A DNA stretch of 12,546 nt from Nitrospinota bacterium (GTDB lineage Bacteria > UBA8248). Positions 1-6,860 of the stretch are shown here, piece by piece. Below the pieces are notes generated by a model. That model saw only the letters and a program-made list of their open reading frames with translations. It was not told the origin of the DNA and did not search any database. The position numbers were made by a program, and so were the translations under genes. The stretch lies in contig JAPYQX010000053.1 in the NCBI GenBank assembly GCA_029937135.1, positions 1-12,546 on the forward strand. Direction: 5' to 3'. The stretch's first letter is position 1, and each line of letters opens with the position of its first letter.

Positions 1-379
<379 letters not shown>

Positions 380-508
380 ATATTTCATTCGAAAAGAGAC
401 GCGCCGAAGCGCAGAAACGATTAGTTACCTAACCGATATCCTCATCCCTTCTCGCTTCAATCGAGGATAAAAACTGGACCCGTTCGAAACGTTTCGTACC
501 CTATTCAA

Positions 509-539
509 TTTTCAAAGATCATGTCCCCTGAATCAGGGG
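509..539 (-). promoter_or_regulatory. rRNA antitermination-like boxB hairpin and boxA
   Basis: On the minus strand an inverted repeat CCCCTGATTCAGGGG (539-525) is followed 3 nt later by TGATCTTTGAAAA (521-509). The second element resembles the boxA found in bacterial rRNA leaders (consensus near TGYTCTTTRAAA). The order hairpin then boxA, upstream of 16S, matches known rrn antitermination (Nus) sites. Function is inferred from sequence and position only. Confidence 0.6.
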
Positions 540-548
540 GGAACAAGC

Positions 549-578
549 ATAATACCAACGATTAACATACATCGTCAA
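549..578 (-). promoter_or_regulatory. Candidate second rRNA promoter P2
   Basis: Minus strand TTGACG (578-573), an 18-bp spacer and TATTAT (554-549) form a second promoter about 130 bp downstream of P1. Predicted start is near 542, just before the boxB/boxA-like elements. Tandem rRNA promoters are common (for example E. coli rrn P1/P2). The match is good but not perfect. Confidence 0.5.
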
Positions 579-599
579 CCGTTAAGAAGCAAAAATAAT

Positions 600-635
600 T
601 CGCCGTATTCCCCTTCAAACCAAAGAATTCGGCGA
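600..635 (-). promoter_or_regulatory. Leader hairpin between P1 and P2
   Basis: Two 11-nt arms (600-610 and 625-635) are reverse complements with one mismatch, separated by a 14-nt loop. It would fold only in transcripts from P1. It could be a processing or pausing structure; no function can be read directly. Confidence 0.4.
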
Positions 636-680
636 GTCCAGCCCGTGAATTCCAGGCCGAAATCATTGAAGCGGAGACGG

Positions 681-709
681 AATATAGACCTCAGCAACCC
701 ATTTGTCAA
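681..709 (-). promoter_or_regulatory. rRNA promoter P1 (sigma70-type) with AT-rich UP-like region
   Basis: On the minus strand a perfect -35 TTGACA (709-704) is followed by a 17-bp spacer and a -10 TATATT (686-681). Bases 710-730 upstream of the -35 are AT-rich with short A/T tracts, like an UP element. Transcription would start near 674, giving a leader of about 295 nt before 16S. Position and direction fit only the rRNA operon, because the neighbouring FAD gene ends at 880 on the same strand. Confidence 0.8.
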
Positions 710-879
710 AGAAAAAAGACGAAAATTTCGATCTAGATGGAAAATAATTCCGATTGCGCCCGGACAAAAAACAGCAAACGAAATAAACGGCTATTAATCA
801 ATATGTTACGGTGAAAATTCTGCCGCGTTATGCCGCCATTTTCGGTACACGGCACAGCTACTATCCCGGGAGATTCCGC
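710..879. other. AT-rich gap between FAD gene and rRNA promoter
   Basis: No gene is seen here. The stretch is A/T-rich next to the P1 promoter. There is no hairpin followed by a T-run after the FAD gene stop, so I cannot place a terminator between the FAD gene and the rRNA operon. Confidence 0.5.
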
Positions 880-2622
880 CTAATCCCCTGGCATCGCCAC
901 CGTCTCGGGAACCCCCGGCGGTGGATTCGCGGCCTCCTCGCCCGGAACAGCCTCCCGGCGGGGGATAATCCGCCCGTTTTTGGCCTTTAAAACAATATTG
1001 CAGGTCCAGTTTTCACTGTCCAGCTCCGGATAATCGAAGCGAAAATGACCGCCCCGGCTCTCTTTCCGCTCAAGGGCGGCGATGGCGAGCATCCGGGCCA
1101 CTTCGATGAGATTATCCGTCTCCATGATTTTCCGCATCGATTCCCACTTCTTCCGGGCCGTATCGCCGTGGGCCGCCGCCTCTCCGTTTTCCCTCTGAAG
1201 ACCATCAAGCTCCAGGAGCGCTTTCTCGAGGCGCTCCCCGTCCCTGATCTGCCCGATGGTGACCGCGCCGACCTCCTGCACTTCCTTCCGTACCTCATCC
1301 ACGTCGTGTCCGCCGGAGCGGTTCGCTCGCTCCTCCAGCCGCTCGAACCCCTCGCGCCAGCCACCCCCCTCCGGGTCCGGACGCTCCCGCTCCTTCGCCT
1401 CGCAGGCCGCGCCCATCCCGGCCCGGAGCCCGAACACATAGCTGTCCGCCAGCGCCGCGCCTCCGGTGCGGTTCGCTCCGTGTATCCCGCCCGACGCCTC
1501 GCCGCCCGAGTACAGGCCCTCAACATTGGTGCGCCCCCACTCATCAATGCGTATCCCGCCCAGATAAGTGTGCGGCCCGCTCGCCACCTCGAACGGCTCC
1601 TTCGAGAGATCCACCCCGCAATTATTCAACACGCGGACAATGTCCGCCGTCGCCCCGCTGTTCACCACATCGAACACATGACAGGTATCGAGATAGACGC
1701 CGTGATTCTCCGTCCCCCGGCCCTCGTAGATTTCAGTCCCCACCCCCCGGTTGACCATCGCCCGGGTCGAGCGCTCGCCGCGCTCCGGGTCGTAGCGCCA
1801 CATGAAGCGTTCCTTGTCCTTGTTGTAGAGATAGGCGCCCGCGTTGATGAAACCGCTTGAGTGCGGGGGGTAGCCCCTGATCCGCTCGGGCGCGGCGACC
1901 ATCAGTTGATAGTCGATGAACTCCATATCGATCAGTTCGGCCCCCGCCCGCAGCGCAATCGCGTAGCCGTCACCCGAGATATCGGGCGGCGAGTCGTTGA
2001 CCTCGTGAAGCTGGGGCGCGCCTCCCGTCGCGATGATCGTCGAGCGCGCGTGAACAACAACCGGCGCGCCGTCCCGGTAGGAAAACCCCCACGCGCCCAC
2101 CACCCGGTCCCCATCCTTCATCAGATCGACAAACATCACATGCGCCGCCGACTTAATCCCCCACGACTTCATTTTCTTATGGAGGGATTGCATGAGCGGC
2201 TTGCCCATCAGCTTTCCGCAGTGCAGCAGCCGGTCGTAGCGGTGCGAGGCGCTGGGCTTTTGGTGGTACAGCCCGTTATCCATCCGGATAAGACCCAGCC
2301 CCCAGGCATCAAGCTCTATCGTGCGGTCGATCGCCTCGTGGCTCATCACGCGCATCAGGCGGCGGTTGCACAGGTCGTAACTTGCCTGGACCGAATCCTC
2401 GAAAAGAAACTCGGGCTTATCGGCGGGATTCGAATGCCCCATCGCCGCGCTGTAGCCCCCCCGCGCCATCGACGAGCTTCCCGAGGGAAACGTCGCCTTC
2501 GTCATCAGCACCGGCTCCACGCTCGACCGTCTGCAACCCACAACCGCCATCATTCCGGCCACCCCGCCGCCGATGATCAGGACATCCGTCTCCGTCCGCC
2601 GCGCTTCCTCGGAAAAACTCAT
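880..2622 (-). CDS. FAD-dependent oxidoreductase, fumarate reductase/succinate dehydrogenase flavoprotein family
   Basis: A 580-aa protein. The N-terminal Rossmann FAD motif GGGVAG lies near residues 18-23. The family's C-terminal FAD region is clear: HTYLGG, then GLYSGGEASGGIHGANRTGG and an ADSYVFG segment near residues 350-395. A helical C-terminal domain follows. The start is ATG 2622, six bases after a strong GGAGGTG (2635-2629); the longer TTG start at 2637 overlaps that ribosome-binding site. In SDH/FRD a His in the early FAD loop carries the covalent flavin; here the loop is SGSSSMARGG, so FAD should be non-covalent. At the usual catalytic Arg (GCRGEGG in FrdA) the protein has GFINAGA, so classic fumarate/succinate chemistry is doubtful. 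No iron-sulfur or membrane-anchor subunit is nearby. Possible relatives are soluble fumarate-reductase-like or L-aspartate-oxidase-like enzymes. Substrate unknown. Confidence 0.9.
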   Translation of the reverse strand: MSFSEEARRTETDVLIIGGGVAGMMAVVGCRRSSVEPVLMTKATFPSGSSSMARGGYSAAMGHSNPADKPEFLFEDSVQASYDLCNRRLMRVMSHEAIDRTIELDAWGLGLIRMDNGLYHQKPSASHRYDRLLHCGKLMGKPLMQSLHKKMKSWGIKSAAHVMFVDLMKDGDRVVGAWGFSYRDGAPVVVHARSTIIATGGAPQLHEVNDSPPDISGDGYAIALRAGAELIDMEFIDYQLMVAAPERIRGYPPHSSGFINAGAYLYNKDKERFMWRYDPERGERSTRAMVNRGVGTEIYEGRGTENHGVYLDTCHVFDVVNSGATADIVRVLNNCGVDLSKEPFEVASGPHTYLGGIRIDEWGRTNVEGLYSGGEASGGIHGANRTGGAALADSYVFGLRAGMGAACEAKERERPDPEGGGWREGFERLEERANRSGGHDVDEVRKEVQEVGAVTIGQIRDGERLEKALLELDGLQRENGEAAAHGDTARKKWESMRKIMETDNLIEVARMLAIAALERKESRGGHFRFDYPELDSENWTCNIVLKAKNGRIIPRREAVPGEEAANPPPGVPETVAMPGD

Positions 2623-2654
2623 CCGCAACACCTCCAATGGAAAATGCCGAATCG

Positions 2655-2665
2655 TGTTATTAACA
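2655..2665. promoter_or_regulatory. Small palindrome upstream of the FAD gene
   Basis: TGTTA-T-TAACA is a perfect 11-bp palindrome 33 bp upstream of the FAD gene start, in an AT-rich stretch likely to hold its promoter. It could be an operator, but it is short enough to occur by chance. Confidence 0.25.
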
Positions 2666-2706
2666 ATTAGGGTGTTCGACTATGGCAATAAAATGAGTGT
2701 AGCGCG

Positions 2707-2781
2707 GCGAATCCACAGGCGCTATCGGACCAGGCGGTCTGGAGTTGGCGGGGTTTCTTCTGATTTGATATCCTGATTTTA
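2707..2781 (+). repeat. 75-bp direct repeat, copy A
   Basis: Bases 2707-2781 align without gaps to 3085-3159 with about 11 mismatches (about 85% identity), starting at GCGAATCCA in both. The two copies are 378 bp apart and flank the small zinc-ribbon gene. Similarity fades into different A/T-rich sequence on the right side of each copy. No obvious terminal inverted repeats or target duplications are seen. Mismatches are not concentrated at third positions of any frame, so the repeat is probably not coding. Confidence 0.85.
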
Positions 2782-2877
2782 TTAAGATGAATAAAAATAC
2801 ATAATTCCATTCAATGTTACCAACGGCGCGGGGCCTGACAGTGAAGCGGGGCTCATCCGCCCCCGAGGAGGAGAGAA

Positions 2878-3027
2878 GTGGCGCAACTGGTCCCGTGTGA
2901 GACCTGCGGATATGAAGTGACGGACACGGCGGATACGTGCCCGCACTGTGGGGATCTGGGGCCGGCGAAAAAGGCGGCGCAAGGGTGTGGAGCGACCACC
3001 TGCTTCGCATGGTTTGTTTTGGGGTGA
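2878..3027 (+). CDS. Small zinc-ribbon protein (49 aa, GTG start)
   Basis: A short frame with a textbook ribosome-binding site, GAGGAGG (2865-2871), six bases before GTG 2878. The product begins MAQLVPCETCGYEVTDTADT and continues CPHCGD, giving two knuckles (CETC at residues 7-10 and CPHC at 21-24), the pattern of small zinc-ribbon proteins. After a KK-rich linker the tail is CGATTCFAWFVLG. Many relatives of this architecture continue into one or two hydrophobic segments; here the frame stops just as a hydrophobic stretch begins, so the gene may be truncated. It is the only clear plus-strand gene and sits between two copies of a 75-bp repeat. Its role is unknown; zinc binding is inferred from the Cys pattern. 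Confidence 0.75.
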   Translation: MAQLVPCETCGYEVTDTADTCPHCGDLGPAKKAAQGCGATTCFAWFVLG

Positions 3028-3084
3028 TAATTGCACAGTTCCTCTTCTAGTGAGATGGGCCTTAGAAAAACAGGCGGGGACGGT

Positions 3085-3159
3085 GCGAATCCAGAGACGC
3101 TATCGGAGCAGGCGGTTTGGAGTTGGCAGGGTTTTGACTGATTTGATATTCGGATTTCA
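3085..3159 (+). repeat. 75-bp direct repeat, copy B
   Basis: Second copy of the element at 2707-2781, same orientation, about 85% identical over 75 bp without gaps. It lies 57 bp after the zinc-ribbon stop codon. It is followed by an A-rich run that resembles the tail after copy A only loosely. Confidence 0.85.
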
Positions 3160-3235
3160 TCAAATACACAAAAAAAAATTGGTAGTGGGTCAGTTTGGAA
3201 ATGTCACGAATCAGTCCAGGTACTGCGATGTCATT

Positions 3236-3601
3236 TCAATCTAGAATAATATCCGCTTCGTCGTTTAACATCAGGTAGGGCTCTCCGAATTGAGCGGGGC
3301 TTTTCAGGTCCCATCTTTCCCCGGAATCAACCGGCTTCATCCGAACGCCCCAGTCGCCGCCGAATACCAGGTGCGCTTCCCCTGCGCCCGAATCCGAAAC
3401 GGGGGCGTACAGGGCTGGACAGGGTGCACCACCGTCCCTGCTGCTCCAGCCGGTGACCTCATAAACGCCGCGGAGCTTGTCGAACTCCGAGAAGAGAACC
3501 CGGGTGATCGAAACGGGGTCGCGGTGGGCTTCGTACACCATCATCGGCATGTACGGGCAGTTTTCGTTTTCTTCAACTTCCAAATAAATTCGCTCGGTCA
3601 T
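3236..3601 (-). CDS. Hypothetical protein (121 aa)
   Basis: I do not recognise this protein. It is acidic and Trp/Tyr-containing, beginning MTERIYLEVEENENCPYMPM and ending LNDEADIILD. It has no signal peptide, membrane segment or known motif, and alternating hydrophobic stretches suggest a mostly beta fold. The start is uncertain: ATG 3601 follows an AGGA at short spacing; ATG 3613 and TTG 3634 are in-frame alternatives. The minus frame is preferred over the overlapping plus-strand frame (3290-3628) because of its more typical composition and an extended -10 promoter just upstream. It is separated from the selenoprotein cluster by the terminator at 3788-3831 and is therefore probably its own unit. 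Confidence 0.5.
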   Translation of the reverse strand: MTERIYLEVEENENCPYMPMMVYEAHRDPVSITRVLFSEFDKLRGVYEVTGWSSRDGGAPCPALYAPVSDSGAGEAHLVFGGDWGVRMKPVDSGERWDLKSPAQFGEPYLMLNDEADIILD

Positions 3602-3658
3602 TTTTCCTGGCATGACCTTTTTTTTTGATTTCAACCGGAATCATGCGGCGACGCTCTC

Positions 3659-3686
3659 ATTTTAGCATAGTCCCGGATTTCGTCGG
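3659..3686 (-). promoter_or_regulatory. Candidate extended -10 promoter for the hypothetical gene
   Basis: Minus strand TGC-TAAAAT (3667-3659) is an extended -10 element. The best -35, CCGACG (3686-3681), at 16 bp spacing is weak. Start would be near 3652, leaving about a 50-nt leader to ATG 3601. Confidence 0.4.
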
Positions 3687-3787
3687 CTGCACGATCTGGC
3701 CGGCGATCCTTCGCCTGACCCGGTTTTCACCCGATGTCGAACCGCAAAATTAAGATGAATTTCATTTCTCCGGAAGGGGGCCCCAAC

Positions 3788-3831
3788 AAAAAAGCCCCTC
3801 CCGGCTCATCACCGGAAGGGGCGATTTTTTT
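3788..3831 (-). terminator. Strong intrinsic terminator (end of the selenoprotein cluster), possibly bidirectional
   Basis: Arms 3794-3804 and 3812-3822 pair over 11 positions with one mismatch around a 7-nt loop. An A-run (3788-3793) becomes the U-tract for minus-strand transcripts. A T-run at 3825-3831 gives the same on the plus strand. It lies 14 bp after the stop codon of the AhpD-like gene. Confidence 0.9.
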
Positions 3832-3844
3832 GTTTCTGTTTCGG

Positions 3845-4402
3845 CTACTTCAACCCCGGCAAATCGACCGGGCACATTTCGTTGATTTCCGTCTGTAGGG
3901 CGCCGTTGAACTTGGCGTTGAAATTCTGGTAGGCGGCGAAGACGCTGATCTCAACGATGGCGGGGGTGTCGTAGTACGCCTTGAGCGCGTCAAACACCGC
4001 GTCCGGCACATCAACCGGGGTTTTCGTCATGCCCTCGGTGTAGGCGAGGGCGGCGCGTTCGGCGTCGGTGTATTCAGAATGAGCGGCGTAATCGAGTATG
4101 GCGGCGAGTTTCGCCTCCGAGTGCCCGGCGCGGAGACTCCGCGCCGAATGGAGATCCACTCAGTGGGGGCACTGGTTGAGGCGCGAAACCAGGAGGGTGA
4201 TCAGCGGTTTCAGCGGGGCAGGAACGAAATCGGTAACCACCTGCGCCGCCTGCATCCCCGCGATGCCCTTGAGCAGGTCGGGGCAATGACCGCGGACGCG
4301 GGTGGTCGTTATTGTTTTACCGACGGCCGCTTTTTGGCCATCGTAAATTTTTTGCACCTCGGGAGGCGCGTCGTCGTATTCGAGAAAAGGAACGCGGGCC
4401 AT
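3845..4402 (-). CDS. AhpD-like/carboxymuconolactone decarboxylase-family selenoprotein (CxxU), TGA read as Sec
   Basis: A 185-aa protein if the in-frame TGA at 4160-4162 is read as selenocysteine. The first 80 residues end in SRLNQCPH. The frame then continues without a gap as VDLHSARSLRAGHSEAKL, giving C78-P-H-U81-VDL-H85. This is the AhpD redox motif CxxCxxxH with Sec as the second Cys. A 9-bp stem with a GUC loop follows (loop 22 nt after TGA), as a bacterial SECIS should. AhpD itself is a thiol peroxidase-linked disulfide reductase; relatives act on peroxides or unknown small molecules. Start ATG 4402 follows AAGGGAG at good spacing. It is the last gene of the cluster, directly before the terminator. 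Alternative: a decayed CMD gene with a true stop. The exact position of TGA, the hairpin and the intact downstream frame argue against that. Confidence 0.88.
4126..4146 (-). promoter_or_regulatory. Putative bacterial SECIS element (AhpD-like mRNA)
   Basis: A perfect 9-bp stem (4146-4138 with 4134-4126) closes a GUC loop. The loop begins 22 nt after the UGA. The apical AGUCU resembles the AGGUCU loop of the E. coli fdhF SECIS that SelB binds. It lies inside the coding frame, as bacterial SECIS elements do. Confidence 0.8.
4160..4162 (-). other. Selenocysteine (UGA) codon, AhpD-like protein
   Basis: The TGA falls exactly at the second Cys of the CxxC motif (CPH-TGA-VDLH), and the same frame stays open for another 104 codons with family sequence. 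Confidence 0.88.
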
Positions 4403-4475
4403 GATGGATTCTCCCTTCCGCAGTAGCCGGGCCGGGGACCGGCGCCCAATCAGGGGCTGGCACTTCGTAAATTGG

Positions 4476-4507
4476 CCAGGCCGGTTATCCGGGACCAGAC
4501 CGGTTAT
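4476..4507 (+). repeat. Two 13-bp near-identical direct repeats at the hydrolase stop
   Basis: CCAGGCCGGTTAT (4476-4488) and CCAGACCGGTTAT (4495-4507) differ at one base and are 19 bp apart. They cover the last codon of the hydrolase gene and the start of the 101-bp gap to the AhpD-like gene. Function unknown. Confidence 0.5.
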
Positions 4508-5316
4508 TCTGAGTCAGGCGGCCGGTTCGCGGCAAAAGCCTCGATGGCCGATGTCGTCTCGTCGGAGGCCTCGAGACTGATCAGATGACCCACTCCGGGA
4601 ACGACGATCTTTCGCGCGCCTTCGATTTTCTCCACCAGCTCATCGGCGCAGGCGTGATACCCCGGATGATCGCGTTCTCCCACCAAAATCTGCGTCCGGG
4701 CCTTGATGGACGCCGCCACATCGGCCAAGGAGGGGTCCTTCGGGGGTTCCTCGTCGAGCCAGTGCGCCCCAGTGTAGGAGAGCATGACCTGATCGATTTT
4801 CGTGGCCAACTCCTCGTTTTCAAGCGCTGGCGCAAAAATCTGGAGCGAAAGCCACTTTTCCTTCGCGGCCCGAAGACCCTCGGCCCGGAGCGTCGCCATG
4901 ACCTCGAGGCGCTTGTCCACTAATTCGGGCATATGCTTATCCTGATCGTAGCTGGGACACATCGCGAAGACCGAAGCGGCCTTGTCCGGATGCGCGGCGG
5001 CGAAGCTCAGCGCGATTCCCGCACCCCGGCTCAAGCCGACCAGATGGGCCTTTGAGGCCTTCACGACCTCGAGCAGGTCATGGAGATCCTTGACCTCCTC
5101 CTCTCTGGTGTAGCCCGTGGCCGGTTTCTCGGAGCGGCCGCACCCGCGAAGATCGTAGGTGACGACCCGGTTCGCGCCCCGGAGCGCTTGTTTTTGTTTG
5201 TCCCAAAACGAGCGGTTCAGGGTGTGGCCATGAATAAACAGGATGGGGGTTTTGCTGGAGCCAAATTCAGTGTCATCGAATGCGATTTGAATTCCGTTGC
5301 AGACAGCTTGCGCCAC
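4504..5316 (-). CDS. Alpha/beta-hydrolase fold protein
   Basis: A 270-aa protein of normal length for the alpha/beta-hydrolase_1 fold. The oxyanion region FIHGHTLN (about 27-34), nucleophile elbow GLSRGAG with Ser96, an acid candidate Asp216 in VGERDHPG, and His244 in GVGHLISLE complete a plausible catalytic triad. The best matches in feel are esterases, 3-oxoadipate enol-lactonase-like or haloperoxidase-like hydrolases; the substrate cannot be read. Start GTG 5316 is supported by AGGAGG seven bases upstream. It follows the cupin gene after a 193-bp gap and precedes the AhpD-like selenoprotein. An enol-lactonase-like hydrolase next to a CMD-family protein recalls the protocatechuate pathway, but no other genes of that pathway are here. 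No signal peptide is seen; likely cytoplasmic. Confidence 0.88.
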   Translation of the reverse strand: MAQAVCNGIQIAFDDTEFGSSKTPILFIHGHTLNRSFWDKQKQALRGANRVVTYDLRGCGRSEKPATGYTREEEVKDLHDLLEVVKASKAHLVGLSRGAGIALSFAAAHPDKAASVFAMCPSYDQDKHMPELVDKRLEVMATLRAEGLRAAKEKWLSLQIFAPALENEELATKIDQVMLSYTGAHWLDEEPPKDPSLADVAASIKARTQILVGERDHPGYHACADELVEKIEGARKIVVPGVGHLISLEASDETTSAIEAFAANRPPDSE

Positions 5317-5360
5317 TGGTAATCCTCCTGCGGGATATGAATCATCCGAGGTCCGCCGCC

Positions 5361-5376
5361 CGGCCCGGAAGGGCCG
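5361..5376. repeat. Perfect hairpin CGGCCC-GGAA-GGGCCG between hydrolase and cupin
   Basis: Arms of 6 bp (5361-5366 and 5371-5376) close a 4-nt GGAA loop within the 193-bp gap. There is no T-run on either side, so it is not a normal intrinsic terminator; it could stabilise or process the transcript. Confidence 0.5.
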
Positions 5377-5467
5377 TCCCGCGAAGGCGGAGAACCTGGG
5401 TTATTGAGACCGGCAAGATATACATCGAAGAGGCAGGCATGGCAAAGAGCGTCCGGCCAGCCGGGTT

Positions 5468-5496
5468 AAAAGGCGGCCAGCTCAGGCCTCACGCCT
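5468..5496 (-). terminator. Weak candidate terminator/attenuator after the cupin gene
   Basis: On the minus strand AGGC plus GGCC (5496-5493, 5488-5485) can pair with GGCC plus GCCT (5478-5475, 5474-5471), with a 4-nt bulge, followed by TTTT (5471-5468). If it works, it would only partly reduce read-through to the hydrolase and the AhpD-like gene. Confidence 0.3.
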
Positions 5497-5509
5497 CGGC
5501 GCTTTAATT

Positions 5510-6070
5510 CTAGACGCTCGAGACGATGCGCTTTTCCTTGGCGCGGTCCTGAACCTCGACCGTATTGTTCGCCATATCGAAGCGCAGGTTTTTACCGCGC
5601 TCGGCGTCGCCGCTCACCAGCCGGATAAACGTCGTGTTTTCGGGATAGTCGATCGCGTGAATATCCCCCACGTCATAAATAGACGACATTCCAGCCTCGA
5701 TGCGGTACTCGCTCGACACCTCGAGCTCGGCGTAGCCTTCCTTCGAGCCGTCGTCGAGGCGGCGGTATTCGGTCATGTCGGTGTAGCCGGTGGCATTTCC
5801 GTAGATCACCCAGAAGGGGCCGTGATCATGAGGCGCCGCGTGCCCCGCCCTATCGTACACATGCGCCAGAACGTACAGATCCGTTTCCTTGTCGTGATGA
5901 ATAATGTGGCGGCCCGGCTCAGGGCTTTCGCCCAGAATTTCGGTCACGAACTCGGGGTGCGCCAGAATCTTGTCGAAATATTTCTGGATCTCCTTGCAGC
6001 CGGCCTCGCCGCTGTCCGCCTTCAGGGCCTTGACGCAATCCGTGCAAAACTCGCTGAATGTATAGTCCAT
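5510..6070 (-). CDS. Cysteine-dioxygenase-like cupin protein
   Basis: A 186-aa single-domain cupin. The first metal motif is APHDHGPFW (His81, His83), and the second is GDIHAIDYP (His138). The usual cupin Glu ligand is absent, leaving a three-His centre as in cysteine dioxygenase and related thiol dioxygenases, which use Fe(II) and O2 to oxidise small thiols to sulfinates. The N-terminal helical part (about 1-60) also fits this group. Start ATG 6070 follows GGGGGAT, which includes the stop codon of the upstream small ORF, so translation is probably coupled. The protein is next to three CxxU selenoproteins, making a role in thiol chemistry attractive, but the substrate is unknown. Cytoplasmic by lack of signal sequence. 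Confidence 0.85.
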   Translation of the reverse strand: MDYTFSEFCTDCVKALKADSGEAGCKEIQKYFDKILAHPEFVTEILGESPEPGRHIIHHDKETDLYVLAHVYDRAGHAAPHDHGPFWVIYGNATGYTDMTEYRRLDDGSKEGYAELEVSSEYRIEAGMSSIYDVGDIHAIDYPENTTFIRLVSGDAERGKNLRFDMANNTVEVQDRAKEKRIVSSV

Positions 6071-6073
6071 GAT

Positions 6074-6223
6074 CTATCCCCCAGAATATTTGGTTCGCTC
6101 GTTATCCCGGTATTCTTTCATAAGATCCGCCCGGCCTCCAGGCCGGATTTCGCGCAAACCGGAGCAGTTTCTACTTTTTCGCGATAAGCGAATAGCGATC
6201 GTTGGCCATCCGGCATTCGGCAT
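6074..6223 (-). CDS. Small ORF (49 aa) coupled to the cupin gene
   Basis: A short minus-strand frame with GGGAGG (6236-6231) exactly seven bases before ATG 6223. Its TAG stop (6076-6074) overlaps the cupin ribosome-binding site and lies three bases before the cupin ATG. It starts 33 bases after the second CMD gene ends and so fills an otherwise empty gap. The product is basic, starting MPNAGWPTIAIRLSRKSRNC and ending in a charged tail (LMKEYRDNERTKYSGG). I recognise no domain and no membrane segment. It may be a real small protein or a leader peptide that sets cupin translation. Confidence is limited because composition alone cannot prove coding. Confidence 0.5.
   Translation of the reverse strand: MPNAGWPTIAIRLSRKSRNCSGLREIRPGGRADLMKEYRDNERTKYSGG
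6131..6146. repeat. Inverted repeat CCGGCCT-CC-AGGCCGG
   Basis: Seven-base perfect arms with a two-base centre, inside the small ORF between the second CMD gene and the cupin. No T-run follows on either strand, so it is not an intrinsic terminator. In RNA the loop would open to about 4 nt. Confidence 0.45.
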
Positions 6224-6256
6224 CGGACAACCTCCCTGATGAAGCGAAGAAAAATA

Positions 6257-6856
6257 TTACTGGACGACTTTGGCGCCGTAGATTTTTTCGGACTCACCCT
6301 GCGATATGGAATTCCCATCGGGGCCATTCATCGGAAACGCCTTGAGCGTCCTCATGAACACCTGCATGCCGTAATGGAGGGCGATGAAGCCGCCGAGTTC
6401 CATGATCTGCGCCTCGCTAAAATGCTTTTTGCCCTCATCGTAGAATTCCTTGTTCAGCTTTCCCGGCTCGCGGTACATCGTGAACGCGTAGCGAAGCGCC
6501 CATTTCTCGGCGGGGGTGAAGCTCGCGTCGTTCTCGAAATCACCGCAACCCGCCTCGATGCGCTCCTCCGTCAAACCCTCACGCATGGCTTTCCCCGAAC
6601 GAAGGTTGGCGAAATAGGTGTCCTCGGCCTTCCGGGCGAGCTGGACGCGAATGATTTCCTTTAACTTGTGATCGACGCCCCCCTCGGCATGGGACATGTG
6701 CATGGCGTCGTGAAGCGCCTTGGTGTAGCCGGGCGCCCGCGCGAGTATCCGCACAAAAAGCGCGTCGGGCGCGCCCACCTCCTCGCAGCGAGTCAGTATT
6801 TTCCCGAAACCCTTTTCTTCGATTTCATCTTCCGGCAAAGGCTCGATAATGGGCAT
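6257..6856 (-). CDS. Carboxymuconolactone decarboxylase-family paralogue without the redox Cys/Sec pair
   Basis: A 199-aa CMD-family protein and clear paralogue of its upstream neighbour: both share DHKLKEIIRVQL, an NxRS motif, EGLTEE or DGLTEE, and the ending SEKIYG or SRKIYG. At the position of CNYU in the neighbour it has DTYF, so both redox residues are missing. It is full length with no damage, so it may be a non-catalytic partner subunit (CMD proteins form oligomers) or use different chemistry. Start ATG 6856 is chosen because it follows the neighbour's stop (6863-6861) by four bases and has GGGGGA upstream; ATG 6874 would overlap the neighbour by 14 bases. The tight spacing suggests coupled translation and a fixed ratio of the two paralogues. 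Confidence 0.88.
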   Translation of the reverse strand: MPIIEPLPEDEIEEKGFGKILTRCEEVGAPDALFVRILARAPGYTKALHDAMHMSHAEGGVDHKLKEIIRVQLARKAEDTYFANLRSGKAMREGLTEERIEAGCGDFENDASFTPAEKWALRYAFTMYREPGKLNKEFYDEGKKHFSEAQIMELGGFIALHYGMQVFMRTLKAFPMNGPDGNSISQGESEKIYGAKVVQ

Positions 6857-6860
6857 GATC

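Noticed and set aside
1045..2670. Long plus-strand frames across the FAD gene
   Set aside because: Arg/Pro/His-rich shadows of a clear minus-strand gene.
3181..3240. GGGTCAGTTTGGAAATGTCACG looked like the end of an insertion sequence
   Set aside because: No matching inverted end, no transposase and no target duplication in the window.
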